Shown: in pieces, positions 36,050 through 46,942 of the stretch
How the letters are laid out: each line of letters starts with the position of its first letter
Position numbering within the stretch: the stretch's first letter is position 1
NCBI RefSeq assembly: GCF_026626665.1
Contig: NZ_JAPNKE010000002.1
Location: forward strand, 5,805,168 to 5,869,167
Length of the DNA: 64,000 nt
Source of the DNA: Nannocystis pusilla
GTDB taxonomy: Bacteria > Myxococcota_A > Polyangia > Nannocystales > Nannocystaceae
Reading direction: 5' to 3'
Program-made: the position numbers and the translations under genes
The notes under the pieces: model-generated
What the model saw: only the letters and a program-made list of their open reading frames with translations
What the model was told of the DNA's origin: nothing
Database searches by the model: none

Positions 36050-38162
36050 TCAGCGGGCTCGCGTCTGCTCGCGTCGGCTCGTCGAGCGCCAGCGCAGGAC
36101 CGACTCGATCAGCAGCAGCAGCGCGACCAGCAGCACCAGCGGGCGCCAGCGCGGGTAGCGGGCGGCGGCCATGACCTCGTCGCCTTCGATCCGCGGCCCC
36201 GCGACGGTGTGAAGCGTCGTGTCGCTCTCGGCCGGGTCGACCTGCACCGCGAAGCGCAGCGGCGGCTCGTCCTCCCCGCGCTCGACCGTGTAGTGGCCCG
36301 GCACCCACGTATCTTTAAACAGCCTCGCCGTGGCCGTCGGGCACCGCGGCCAGGCGCTCGCCGCCGGGCGTGATCACCGTCGCCGGCCGATCGCCGGGCA
36401 GCACCCGCGGCTCGCCGACCCGCAGCACCGCGCCGGCGGCACCCTGCTGGCTGGCGTCGAGGTACGCGACCAGGCGCTCGACGAGCGGGACGAAACCTGG
36501 CCGAAGGGGCAGGTCGGACCAGTCGCGGTCGACCGAGGTGGTCAGCAGCGCGACGCGGCCGCGGCCGTGGGAGCGGGTGATCAGCGCCGGGGCGCCGCTG
36601 GTGAAGCTGAGGGCGACGTCGACCGCGCGGGCGGCGTCGGGCTCGAGCAGGAACAGCCGGCGGGTGCGGGCGCCGAGCAGGCCGAGGTCGTCGCCGAGGC
36701 CGCGCAGGGCCGGGTGGGCCAGGTTGGCCGGCGCGAGCCCCTCGGTGCGGTTCTCGGTGCGGCCCGGCGCGGTGCCGACGACCTGGGCCTCGCGCAGGCG
36801 CAGCGGCAGCAGTTCGCCCAGGCGGTCGTTGTAGGCGGCCGCCTCGACGCGCTCGCCGACGGTCACGAACAGACCGAGGCCCTCCTCCACCCGGCGGGTC
36901 AGCGCCGCCGCGGCGTCGGGCGCGGGGGCGCGGACGTTGGCGAGCACCACCACGTCGACCCCCGCCAGCGGCCTCGGCTCGCGCAGGCGGGCCTCGAGCT
37001 GGTCGGGCGCGAGCCCGTGGACCCGCAGGCGGCGGCCCGGCGCGGCGGCCAGCGCGGTGGCGAGGAAGAACACCTCGTCGTGGGCCCGCATCTCGCTCGG
37101 GTCGCCGTTGACGAGCACGATGTCGAGCTCGTCCTCGCCGGCCAGCCAGAAGTGCCGCACCTCGTCGCCGGGCAGCGGGTCGTCGGTGAGCTCGACCAGC
37201 GCCAGCGCGGCCGGGCTCGGCCCGTCGCCGATCAGCGTGTGCGTGAACTCGACCCGCGCCTCGCCGCCGCGCGGGACCATCACGTCGGCGCGCGCGACCT
37301 CCTCGCCGCCGAGCTGCATGGCCACGGCCACGCGGCGCAGGTTGTCCGGCAGGGTGGGCCCGGGCGCGTGCCGGCGGACCACGCCCCACACCCGCACCGC
37401 CCGCGGATCGAGGTCGCGCGCCGGCTCCCAGCCGACTGAATCGAGGGACAGGTGCTCGGGGACAGGCGGCAGCGCGTCGAGGCTGCCGAGCGCCGGCACC
37501 GGCAGGACCGGGACGTCGGGCCCTGCGGCCTCGGGCAGGCTGCCGAGGCCGCGCGCGGTCGGGTCGCCGATCGCGTAGACCGCCCGCCGCCGCCCCCCGT
37601 CGCCGCGCAGCAGCGCCGCCGCGACCGGCAGCCCGCTGTCGAGCGGCCACGCCCCGGCCCGCGGCGCGCCGCCGGCCAGCCACTCGCCGATCGCCTCGCG
37701 CACGCGCCCGAGGTCGGCCGACAGCTCGAGCCGCGGCCCGGACGGATCGCTGGTGACGAGCCCGACCCGGCTGCCCGGCGGCAAGGCGTCGACCACCGCC
37801 GCGGCGGCGTCGGCGGCCCCGTCGAGGGCCCGCACGCCGTCTGTCCTCAAGGACATGCTCAAAGAGCCATCCACGAGCAGGATCGCGTCGTGCGGCTCGC
37901 CCAGGACCGCCACGCGCGCCCGCCCCGAGCTGACCGGGCGCGCCAGCGCCAGCGCGAGGAGGGCCAGCGCGGCCAGGCGCAGGCCGAGCAGCAGGCGGTC
38001 GCGCAGGTGCCGGCGCATGGTCACGACCTCGTCGCCCGGGCGGACGAAGCGGAGCGCGGCGAAGGCGATCTTGCGCGGCTCCTCGCGCCCGCGCAGGTGC
38101 GCGACGAGCGGCGCGGCCAGGCCGAGCAGCCCGAGCAGCAGGAGCGGCGCCAGCAGGCTCAC
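36050..38162 (-). CDS. BatA-like membrane protein with VWA domain (one apparent frameshift)
   Basis: About 700 residues after repair. The GTG at 38162 is preceded at 6 bases by GGAGGG (38169-38174), the clearest Shine-Dalgarno in the window, and gives the typical BatA start SLLAPLLLLGLLGLAAPLVAHLRGREEP. A second helix follows (LLLGLRLAALALLALALARP), then a VWA-like domain (DAILLVDGSLSMSL, an imperfect MIDAS with DGSLS), beta-rich domains, a glutaminase-type region and a last helix (WRPLVLLVALLLLIESVL). It belongs to the MoxR-DUF58-Bat system for envelope stress. The frame stops at TAA 36315-36317 (GTTTAAAG); a two-base gain there restores FKDTWVPGHY and the last 85 residues. Two family motifs are in frame near 37445 and 37843. 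Confidence 0.85.
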
Positions 38163-38205
38163 GCGCGGCCCTCCGTCGCGCGCCACAGGGCAATGTTCGT
38201 GCCCG

Positions 38206-39207
38206 TCACGTGCGCGCCTCCTCCGGCGCCGGCTCGCCCTGCAGCGCGCGCAGCAGCCCGAGGAAGGCGGCAGTCACGGGCGTGTCGGTGACCACGCGAT
38301 GGCACACCAGCCCGCGCCCGAGGCAGCCGCCTTGAAACGCCGCCAGGTAGGCGCCGAGGCGCTGCAGGTAGGCCGCGCGCAGGCTGGCGCCGAGGCCTTC
38401 GACCTCCGGGCGGACGCCGCGGTCGTCCTCGAGCCGCAGCAGCTCGCGCCCCGACCACGGGAACTCGAGCTCGTCGCGGTGCAGCACCTGCAGCAGCACG
38501 ACCGCGTGGCCGCGCCCGGCCAGCGCCGCCAGCTCGTCGAGCAGGCCGGCCTCGGCCGCGGGCAGGCCTGTCTCTTCCGCCATGTCCCCGGGGACCTGTC
38601 CCTCGGCGCAGGGGTCGAGGAAGTCGGACACCAGCACGACCAGGCTGCGCCGCGCCAGCTGCGGCCCGACGGCGGCGACCAGCCGCGGCCACGGGCAGAT
38701 CCCCGCCGGCGGGCGGGCCAGCGCCTCGGCCAGCGCCAGCAGCCGCCGCGCCCCGCCCTGCGGCCGCGCCTGCTGCAGCTCGACGCCGCCGGCCCCGCCG
38801 CTGGCGAGCCCGAGCCGGTCGCCCTGGCGCGCCGCCAGGCTGGCCAGCCCGGCCACCAGCGCCGCCGCGTAGGTCGACTTGCGCTCGATGCCTGCCCCGT
38901 AGGACATGCCCCCGGAGCCATCCAGCAAGAACACCGCCGACAGCACGTCCTCGGCGTCGTGCTGGCGCAGCACGTAGCGGTCGTCGCGGGCCGCGGCGCG
39001 CCAGTCGAGCCGGCGCAGGTCGTCGCCGGGGACGTACGGCCGGTGCCCGCGGAACACGTCGCCCGCGCCCGCCCGCGCCGCGAGGTGTCGCCCCGGCCGC
39101 CCGCCCCACACGGCCTGGCCGACCCGCAGCACCCGCCCGCGCAGCAGCTCGCGCAGCTCCGGCGGCAGCACGGCGGCGAGGGCGGTGTCCGGATCGGCGG
39201 CGGTCAT
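38206..39207 (-). CDS. DUF58 domain protein
   Basis: 333 residues. The DUF58 signature YVPGDDLRRLDWRAAARDDRYVLRQHDAED is complete, followed by a degenerate VWA-like fold (AVFLLDGSGGMSYG and LVVLVSDFLDP). In MoxR systems this protein works with the MoxR ATPase to assemble or activate the VWA proteins. A family motif inside the frame near 38575-38600 encodes CAEGQVPGDMAEE within a variable loop. Downstream gap of 43 bases to the BatA-like gene. Confidence 0.9.
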   Translation of the reverse strand: MTAADPDTALAAVLPPELRELLRGRVLRVGQAVWGGRPGRHLAARAGAGDVFRGHRPYVPGDDLRRLDWRAAARDDRYVLRQHDAEDVLSAVFLLDGSGGMSYGAGIERKSTYAAALVAGLASLAARQGDRLGLASGGAGGVELQQARPQGGARRLLALAEALARPPAGICPWPRLVAAVGPQLARRSLVVLVSDFLDPCAEGQVPGDMAEETGLPAAEAGLLDELAALAGRGHAVVLLQVLHRDELEFPWSGRELLRLEDDRGVRPEVEGLGASLRAAYLQRLGAYLAAFQGGCLGRGLVCHRVVTDTPVTAAFLGLLRALQGEPAPEEART

Positions 39208-39455
39208 GGCGAGCCCGTCAGGCGGAAGGCGAAGTTGCCTCGAAGGACAGGTCGTAGTGACGAGGCCGCGAGCCGTCGCCCCTCACGGTGAGGCCGCGCC
39301 GCGAGTCGCAGCGACAGCGCTCGCAGTCTCCTGGCCTCCAGGACATGGCACATGAGACATGTCCCCACTCAGCTGTCCCAATAAACATGCCACCCCAGCC
39401 CGGCGCCGAGCTCTCGTTTAAAGAGGAATCTGGCCGCGAGGACATGGCGAAACGT
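39208..39455. repeat. Hairpin-motif cluster between DUF58 and MoxR genes
   Basis: 248 bases that separate two genes normally adjacent in one operon. Holds at least six family motifs: near 39245 (GAAGGACAGGTC), 39340 (AGGACATGG), 39355 (AGACATGTCC), 39372 (CTGTCCC), 39386 (AACATGCC) and 39440 (AGGACATGG). TTTAAA occurs at 39417. No gene seen. Confidence 0.6.
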
Positions 39456-40466
<1,011 letters not shown>

Positions 40467-40486
40467 GGGGCGCGGAGTATAGCGCG

Positions 40487-41452
40487 TCAGCGCGGGGCCA
40501 CCGGCCGCTTCGTCGCGCGCCGGGCCGCGAACAGCTCGCGCGCGCTGGTGACGGTGGCGGCGCGCTGCACCCAGCGCAACAGCTGGGTCCGCTGCTCGCA
40601 ATCGGTGATCGTGCGCCGCTGCGTCGCGGTCAGGGCGATCGACCGCGCTTTGAGGAGGGCGAGCAGCGCCTCGTGCAAGCCGGCCAGCTCGCCGCGCGCT
40701 TCGGCCTGTCGCGCCTCACGGCGGGCCCGATGCAGCGGGGCCATGAGCTGGCCGAAGATCGAGCGCCGGTAGAGGTACACGAAGGGGCGGAGCAGTTCTT
40801 CGTCGCTCAGGGGCTGCATGACGTCGACTCCGAGCTGGGCGCGCGGCGGCGCCGAGAAAGACACGGACGAGATCAGTGTAAAGAGGGCGACGCGCGCTGT
40901 CGAGCATCGTGACGCCAGCGAGCGCGGCGCGGCCGATGGCGGCCCCCTGCGGACCGCGGCCGTGGGCCAGCACCGACAGGACCGCGAGCTCCGGGCGGCG
41001 CCGGGCCTCGCGGGCGCGGGTGATTTGCGGGATCTGTGCCGGCCCGAGCACGTCGGGCACCAGCACCCAGCGGCCGTCGCCCATGTCGATCGGTCGACTG
41101 CACCAGCGGGCCACCGCCGGCTGGGTCGTCAGCACCAGGAGGCGCACCGGGCACTGCAGCCGCCGGCGCAGCGACGCCAGGTAGACCGGCCAGACCCAGC
41201 GCTTGGCGGGATCGCGTCGCAGCTGCGCCTCGACCACGATCGCCAGCGCGGGTCGACCGCCCTTGCCGGTCAGCGCCAGCACCAGGTCGGCGCGCACCTC
41301 GGCCGGATCGATCTCCGCGAACTCGCCCTCGACCACCTGCGCCGCGGCGAATCGCGGCAACGGCGCCGAACAACCCTCACGCAGCAGCGTGGCGACGAGA
41401 GCGGCGCGCGGCGCAGCAGCTCGAGCAGGACGGTGTGCGGGAGCGAGGGCAT
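40487..41452 (-). CDS. Rpn/PD-(D/E)XK-like family protein (two apparent frameshifts)
   Basis: About 322 residues after repair: MPSLPHTVLLELLRRAP, then LPRFAAAQVVEGEFAEIDPAEVRADLVLALT, ALAIVVEAQLRRDPAKRWVWPVYLASLRRRL. The D...(I/V)VEAQ pattern after EVRADLVL is that of the PD-(D/E)XK nuclease core in Rpn-like proteins, and the C-terminus ALLKARSIAL...ITDCEQ...WVQRAATVTSARELF matches the family's tail. Breaks lie at about 41403 (one C short) and 40858 (T-run short). Many copies occur in large myxobacterial genomes; role unknown, possibly recombination-promoting or defence. Ends 20 bases before the moxR start. Confidence 0.7.
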
Positions 41453-41643
41453 GCCGACCTGGACAGGTCGGTCGGCGCGACGTCAGTTTTGCGTACGCTG
41501 GCGGTGAGTCAGCGCACTGTTATCACCTGCGCCGGCGGACATGGCTCGAAAGACAGCCGGCAGCCTGTCGGCTCGGCGACGACTTCGGCTAAAACCCGTG
41601 GACGGGGCGACCGCGAACTTCCCGCCCCGCATGGAGAGTGGCG

Positions 41644-42816
41644 ATGGCGAGCTTCAACGAGATCTTGAGCCAGGTGAAGCGCCAGGTCCGCGAGGTGTCG
41701 GTCGAGGACACGCGGGCCCGGGTGCACGGGGCGGGCGGCGAGCCGCCGCCGGTGCTCGTCGACATCCGCGAGCGCGACGAGTACGAGCAGGGCTTCATCG
41801 GCAGGGCCGAGTGGATCCCGCGCGGCTTCCTCGAGCTGAAGATCGAGGACCTGGTGCCCGACCGCAACCGCGAGGTCATCCTCTACTGCGCCGGCGGCAC
41901 GCGCTCGGCGCTGGCGGCCCGCTCGCTGCAGGAGCTCGGCTACGAGCGGGTCTCCTCGATGGCCGGGGGCTTCCGCGCGTGGAAGCAGGCCGGCCACCCC
42001 TTCGACCGCCCGCGCAACCTCTCGGCCGAGCAGGTCAAGCGCTACAGCCGGCACATCATGCTGCCGGAGGTGGGCGAGGTCGGCCAGGGCAAGCTGCTCG
42101 ACGCCAAGGTGCTGTGCCTCGGCGCCGGCGGCCTCGGCTCGCCGTCCAGCCTCTACCTCGCCGCCGCCGGCGTCGGCACGATCGGCATGGTCGACGACGA
42201 CCTCGTCGACGAGAGCAACCTGCAGCGCCAGATCCTCCACAACATGGAGCGCCTCGGCATGCCCAAGGTCGAGAGCGCCCGCAAGACGCTCCAGGCGCTG
42301 AACCCCGACGTCAAGGTCATCGCCCACCAGACCCGGCTCACCTCCGAGAACATCCTCGACATCATCAGCGGCTACGACCTCATCGTCGACGGCGCCGACA
42401 ACTTCCCGACCCGCTACCTCCTCAACGACGCCGCCCTCAAGCTCGGCAAGCCGGTCGTGCACGCCTCGATCTTCCGCTTCGAGGGCCAGCTCACCACCTT
42501 CCTGCCCCACGAGGGCCCCTGCTACCGCTGCCTCTACCCCGACCCGCCCCCGCCCGGCATGGCCCCCTCGTGCCAGGAGGCCGGCGTCCTCGGCGTGCTG
42601 CCCGGCATCGTCGGCACCTTGCAGGCCAACGAGGCGCTCAAGATCATCCTCGGCGCGGGCAGCACCCTGTCCGGCCGCCTGCTCGTGTTCGACGCCCTGG
42701 GCACCAAGTGGCGCACGCTCAAGCTGCGCAAGGACCCGGAGTGCCGGGTCTGCTCGAAGAAGCCCGAGGAGATCGAGCTGATCGACTACGAGGCGTTCTG
42801 CTCGATCGCCGGCTGA
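41644..42816 (+). CDS. moeB: Rhodanese-MoeB fusion (sulfur-carrier adenylyltransferase)
   Basis: 390 residues from ATG 41644. Rhodanese domain first (about 15-122; persulfide Cys82 in YCAGGTRSA), then a MoeB/ThiF domain (about 128-380) with KRYSRHIMLPEVG, nucleotide loop GAGGLGS (160-166), DDDLVDESNLQRQ, DGADNFPTRYL and zinc pairs CYRC and CRVC. It adenylates a ubiquitin-like sulfur carrier (MoaD or ThiS type) and likely transfers persulfide sulfur to it. In most MoeB/UBA4 fusions rhodanese is C-terminal; here it is N-terminal. Single gene; no moa or thi genes nearby. Confidence 0.92.
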   Translation: MASFNEILSQVKRQVREVSVEDTRARVHGAGGEPPPVLVDIRERDEYEQGFIGRAEWIPRGFLELKIEDLVPDRNREVILYCAGGTRSALAARSLQELGYERVSSMAGGFRAWKQAGHPFDRPRNLSAEQVKRYSRHIMLPEVGEVGQGKLLDAKVLCLGAGGLGSPSSLYLAAAGVGTIGMVDDDLVDESNLQRQILHNMERLGMPKVESARKTLQALNPDVKVIAHQTRLTSENILDIISGYDLIVDGADNFPTRYLLNDAALKLGKPVVHASIFRFEGQLTTFLPHEGPCYRCLYPDPPPPGMAPSCQEAGVLGVLPGIVGTLQANEALKIILGAGSTLSGRLLVFDALGTKWRTLKLRKDPECRVCSKKPEEIELIDYEAFCSIAG

Positions 42817-42835
42817 GCCCGGCGCGCCTGCACCG

Positions 42836-42863
42836 AGGGGCATGTCCGTGCGGACATGCCCCT
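42836..42863 (+). terminator. 12-base-pair hairpin after moeB
   Basis: AGGGGCATGTCC (42836-42847), loop GTGC, GGACATGCCCCT (42852-42863), perfect. 19 bases after the stop. Followed at 42884-42901 by GCATGCC-N4-GGGCATGC. Confidence 0.7.
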
Positions 42864-42969
42864 TCGCACATGCACATATGAACATGCCTGCTCGGGCATG
42901 CCTGCCGATCACCGCTCGCGCTTGCCCTCGGTCCAGACCTCGTTGCTGTCATCGACCTTCTTTGAAAGA

Positions 42970-42987
42970 CATGTCTCGAGAGACATG
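42970..42987. repeat. CATGTCTCGAGAGACATG perfect palindrome
   Basis: 18-base perfect palindrome in the convergent gap 42817-43113 between moeB and nagZ. Further GACATG copies at 42994 and 43008. No gene in this gap. Confidence 0.65.
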
Positions 42988-43113
42988 CGCTGATGACATG
43001 CCCCGAAAGACATGCGTCCTCGCGGCGCCGCCGCGCGTCATCGTCGCCGCCAGCACATCGATGCGCGGACCGAGGAACTCGCGCGGCGCGCTCGGCAGCT
43101 CGCCTCGGCCGCG

Positions 43114-44247
43114 CTAGCGGTCTTCCTTGATCCGCCGCGCCAGCGCCTCGTGCTCCTCGTACGGCGGCCCGACCACCTCCGGCTCCGGCGTGCGCAGGGC
43201 CTCGGGCGCCGCGAACAGGTCGGCCACCAGGCCGGGCGCCGCCTTCGGCTTCGGCGGCCCGAGCACGCGGTCGCGGTGGCGCGGCGCGTACTGCTGCTTG
43301 AGCGCCACCACCCGCCGCAGGGCCGTCTCGATCAAGGAGTCGGGCAGGTGCTCGAGCAGGCGCAGCGACTCGTCGCGGAGGTCGGCCTTGCTGCACACCA
43401 GCAGCGCGTCGAGCCCGGCCTCCAGGCTCCAGCGCACGCGCTGCTCCGGCGTGAAGTGGTCGGCCACCGCCTTCATCTCGAGGTCGTCGCTGAAGACCAC
43501 CCCGTCGTAGGCCAGCTCGCCGCGCAGCAGCTGCATCACCGGCGGCGACAGCGTCGCCGGGCGCTTGCGGTCGAGCGCCTCGAACAGCACGTGGGCCGAC
43601 ATCACGCTGGCCACCCCGGCCTTCGCCGCCGCGGCGAACGGCACCAGCTCGATCTCCCGCAGGCGGTCGAGATCGTGCGGCAGCCTGGGCAGCTCGAAGT
43701 GGCTGTCGGAGCGGGTGTCGCCGTGGCCGGGGAAGTGCTTGGCGCACGCCGCCACCCCGGCGGCCTGCATCGCGGTGATGAAGGCCGCGGCGTGGCGGGC
43801 CACCCGACCCGCCTGGGACGCGAAGCTGCGATCGCCGATCACCGGGTTGGCCGGGTTGGTGTCGACGTCGACCACCGGCGCGAAGTCGAGGCCGATCCCC
43901 AGGTCGGACAGCTCACGCGCCAACGCCTCGGCCACCGCCCCCGTGGTCGTCGGCTCGTCGCGGCGGCCGAGCGCCCGCATCGGCGGCCAGACCGTCCAGG
44001 GCGCCTTGAGGCGCTGAACGCGCCCTCCTTCTTGATCGATCGCCACCAGCAGCGGCACGTCCGGCGGCGCCGCCTCGTGGAGCGCACGCACCAGCCCGCG
44101 CAACTGGGCCGGGCCTTCGATGTTGCGACCGAAGAGGATCACGCCGCCGATCCGGCCTTGACCGAGCAGGCGGGCGAGGTCCGGCGGGACCGAGGTCCCC
44201 TCGAAGCCGACGAACAAGAGCTGACCGGGCTGCCACCACGACGCCAT
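43114..44247 (-). CDS. nagZ: Beta-N-acetylhexosaminidase NagZ-like (GH3)
   Basis: 377 residues from ATG 44247. GH3 single-domain fold: GGVILFGRNI, LVAIDQEGGRVQRL, ACAKHFPGHGDTRSDSH (KHFPGHG with the His general acid region and D-S-H loop) and VVFSDDLEMKAV (nucleophile Asp). NagZ removes GlcNAc from muropeptides in peptidoglycan recycling. The C-terminal 60 residues are a lineage tail. No signal peptide, as expected for cytoplasmic NagZ. Confidence 0.92.
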   Translation of the reverse strand: MASWWQPGQLLFVGFEGTSVPPDLARLLGQGRIGGVILFGRNIEGPAQLRGLVRALHEAAPPDVPLLVAIDQEGGRVQRLKAPWTVWPPMRALGRRDEPTTTGAVAEALARELSDLGIGLDFAPVVDVDTNPANPVIGDRSFASQAGRVARHAAAFITAMQAAGVAACAKHFPGHGDTRSDSHFELPRLPHDLDRLREIELVPFAAAAKAGVASVMSAHVLFEALDRKRPATLSPPVMQLLRGELAYDGVVFSDDLEMKAVADHFTPEQRVRWSLEAGLDALLVCSKADLRDESLRLLEHLPDSLIETALRRVVALKQQYAPRHRDRVLGPPKPKAAPGLVADLFAAPEALRTPEPEVVGPPYEEHEALARRIKEDR

Positions 44248-44382
44248 CGCCGCGAGGGTACGAGGCCGGGGCGCGCGCCGCAAACTGGCCGCCGGCCCCG
44301 AAAGGGCCGCACGACGCTCGACGAAACTCCAGCCGCGAGTGACTTGTTCCCGAGATTCGCGCGACGAGGGCGGGCCCACTGG

Positions 44383-44411
44383 TTGACGCACCACCGCGTG
44401 GTTGTTAGCGT
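44383..44411 (+). promoter_or_regulatory. Sigma-70-type promoter of barrel gene
   Basis: TTGACG (44383-44388), 17-base spacer, TAGCGT (44406-44411). Predicted start site is about 8 bases before the ATG at 44426, giving almost no leader. Confidence 0.55.
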
Positions 44412-44425
44412 CCGGCGCCTCGCCG

Positions 44426-46571
44426 ATGCCGACCTCTCCGCCCCCGCGGCCACACCGCCTTTTCTGGCTGATCCCGGCCTTCGGCCTCGTCAACCTGTTC
44501 GCTGGCTCTTCCACCGCGCACGCGCAGGCCCCCATGGGCGGCGGCATGGGCATGGGCGGAGGAGGCATGGGCGGCATGGGCCCGATGGGCGGCGGCGGGA
44601 TGCCGGGCCAGGGCGGCCAGGGCGAGAAGAAGAAGGAAGGCCCGGCCGAGGCGGCGCCGAAGGACAAGAAGGCGCTGCAGCCGATCGAGCCGGTGCCGGC
44701 GCAGCCCCGGCCTGCGGCAGCTGCAGTTGTTCGAGCTGCACGGCTACATGCGCATGCGGGCCGACTACTTCCACCGGCTCGACCTCGGCAGCGGCAAGAG
44801 CAACCAGTCGACGATCGGCACCAACTACGCCGACAACGCGCAGCTGGAGAACCCGTACTTCGTCCCGCCCTCGGTCGCGGCCGAGACCGCCGGCGGCTTC
44901 GGCGAGACCTCGGGCGCCAGCGACGTCAACTGCGTCGGCGGCCTGACGGGCCTCGGCATCAACGCCAGCAAGGCCAGCCGCCGCTGCGGGCGCCGCAACG
45001 GGTTCGCCAGCGCCAACATGCGCCTGCGCATCGAGCCGACGCTGCACATCACCGACACCGTCAAGGTGCACGCCCAGCTCGACGCGCTCGACAACCTCGT
45101 CCTCGGCAGCACGCCCGACTCGCTGCTCGCCGACAACCCCAACGCGCCGATCGACCTGTTCACGCGCACCCAGCTGCCGCCGTCCGACATGCGCAACAGC
45201 GGCCGCGACAGCCTCGTCGTCAAGCGCGCGTACGGCCACATCCGCTTCGGCTGGGGCCTCGACATCAAGTTCGGGCGCATGCCGCACCACTGGGGCATGG
45301 GCATCGTCGCCAACGACGGCAACGGCTACTACCGCGGCGAGGCGGCCGACATCGTCCGCATGCTCGACATGGACTACGGCGACTCGGTCGACTCGCTGCG
45401 CCTCGGGTTCGACTTCGGCAAGGACCGCCGCAGCACCCACACGCTCGAGTTCTCGTGGGACTGGGCCGCCAGCGGCCCGACCACCGCCCAGATCTTCGGC
45501 CCCTGGTACGGCCCGTACCAGCAGGACTACACCACCGGTCAGACCTTCAGCGTCGAGAAGTTCGACAACGTCTATCAGTGGCGCATCTCGATCCTCCGCC
45601 GCGACGACCCGGCGATGCTGCAGCGCAAGCTGTCGCTCGGCCGCCCGGTCATCAACTACGGCGCGATCGTGTGGGCCCGCTACCAGGCGATCGACCGCGT
45701 CACCGGCACCCCCGGCATCGGCATCGACCCCCAGCTCAACGAGCAGTACGGCTCCGAGATCGGCAGCTCGGGCAACCAGTACTACGACCAGCTGCAGGAC
45801 TACGCCAACATCCTGATCCGCCGCCGCGCGCTGGTGTTCACGCCCGACGTGTGGTTCCGCGTCAACTGGAAGACCCTGCGCGTCGAGCTCGAGGGCGCCG
45901 CGGTGCTCGGCCGCTTCAACGAGATCAACGACAGCAGCGCCTTCGACGCCTCGCAGGGCAACGACCGCGACGACGTCTATACGATCAAGGACACCACCGA
46001 CATGGGCCGCCGCTGGCTGACCCAGTTCGGCTACGCGCTCGAGTTCAAGTACGGCCTGTTCAAGGACAAGTTCCACCTCGGCCTCGACCACGGCTTCGCG
46101 TCGGGCGACAACGACCCGCGCTTCCGTTACAACACGCCGTGGAACTCGAACCTCGACGATCGCACCTGGTCGAAGTTCCGCTTCAACCCGGCCTACTTCT
46201 CCGACCTGCTGCTGTTCCGCGAGCTGCTCGGCACCGCCAGCAACGCCGCCTACTTCAAGCCCTGGCTGGCGTTCTACTTCTTCGACAACAACTTCTCCGG
46301 CCGCCTCGACATCGAGTACGCCGTCGCCCCCCAGCGCACCAACACGTGGGGCAACAAGGCCAACTACGGCCTCGAGATCGACGCCGCCTTCCGCTACCAC
46401 GACCGCCAGGAGCCGATCTTCTTCCAGCTCCAGTACGGCGTGATGTTCCCGTTCGGCGCCTTCAACCGCGGCGTCGAGTACAGCCCCGACGGCACGCTGG
46501 CCGGCCTGCCCAACAACGGCGACCCCAAGGCCGCCCAGACCGTCCAGGCCCAGCTCGGCATCCGCTTCTAG
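44426..46571 (+). CDS. Large outer-membrane beta-barrel protein (one apparent frameshift)
   Basis: About 715 residues after repair. Signal peptide ending STAHAQA, a Gly/Met-rich stretch (repeated GGGM), a Lys/Glu/Pro linker, then a barrel of some 600 residues that starts LFELHGYMRMRADYFHRLDLG and ends in TVQAQLGIRF with a terminal Phe. The start matches a myxobacterial outer-membrane family that I recall as TIGR04551. Alternating strands with many Asp/Asn/Tyr loops. The frame breaks in the C-run 44705-44708; changing its length joins QPPGLRQLQ to LFELHG. Probably an abundant porin-like protein; transported substrate unknown. Confidence 0.78.
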
Positions 46572-46942
46572 CAGCGGGACCTGGACCGTCTCCACGGCTC
46601 GCGGCCCGTCGCGTCACGGCGGGCGCCGGCTTCATGCGCCGCCCGCGGCGCGTTCGTCGACGCCGAGACCTGGGGACCCGGCGCCGTCGCAACCCTGAGC
46701 CGCGCTGCCGAGGGTTTCGCAGGACCTCGCCGCGCCTGGCTCTTCGAGGCCCCGATCGCCCGCTCACGCCTGCCGGCTCACGGCGGTCGACTCGCCCGCC
46801 GGAACCGCCTTGCCCCGGCCCCGCGGGCGACGTAGACCTTGACCGGATCTCGCGCCGCCGGCGATCGCCGGCGCGCTCGAGTCCTTCCCAGCGCCCTGTC
46901 CCTCGCGCCATGTCCCGCGCGCCATGCCTTTAAACAGGTCCC
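46572..46942. other. Intergenic, no gene seen
   Basis: 370 bases between the barrel gene and radA. GC-rich and featureless apart from CCTGTCC and CCATGTCCC motif fragments at about 46898-46918 and TTTAAA at 46929, some 13 bases before the radA ATG. Confidence 0.4.

Noticed and set aside
36305..36317. Natural stop of the BatA-like gene at 36315
   Set aside because: The next frame encodes 85 more residues ending in the expected C-terminal membrane helix; the TAA sits in a TTTAAA run like other indel sites.
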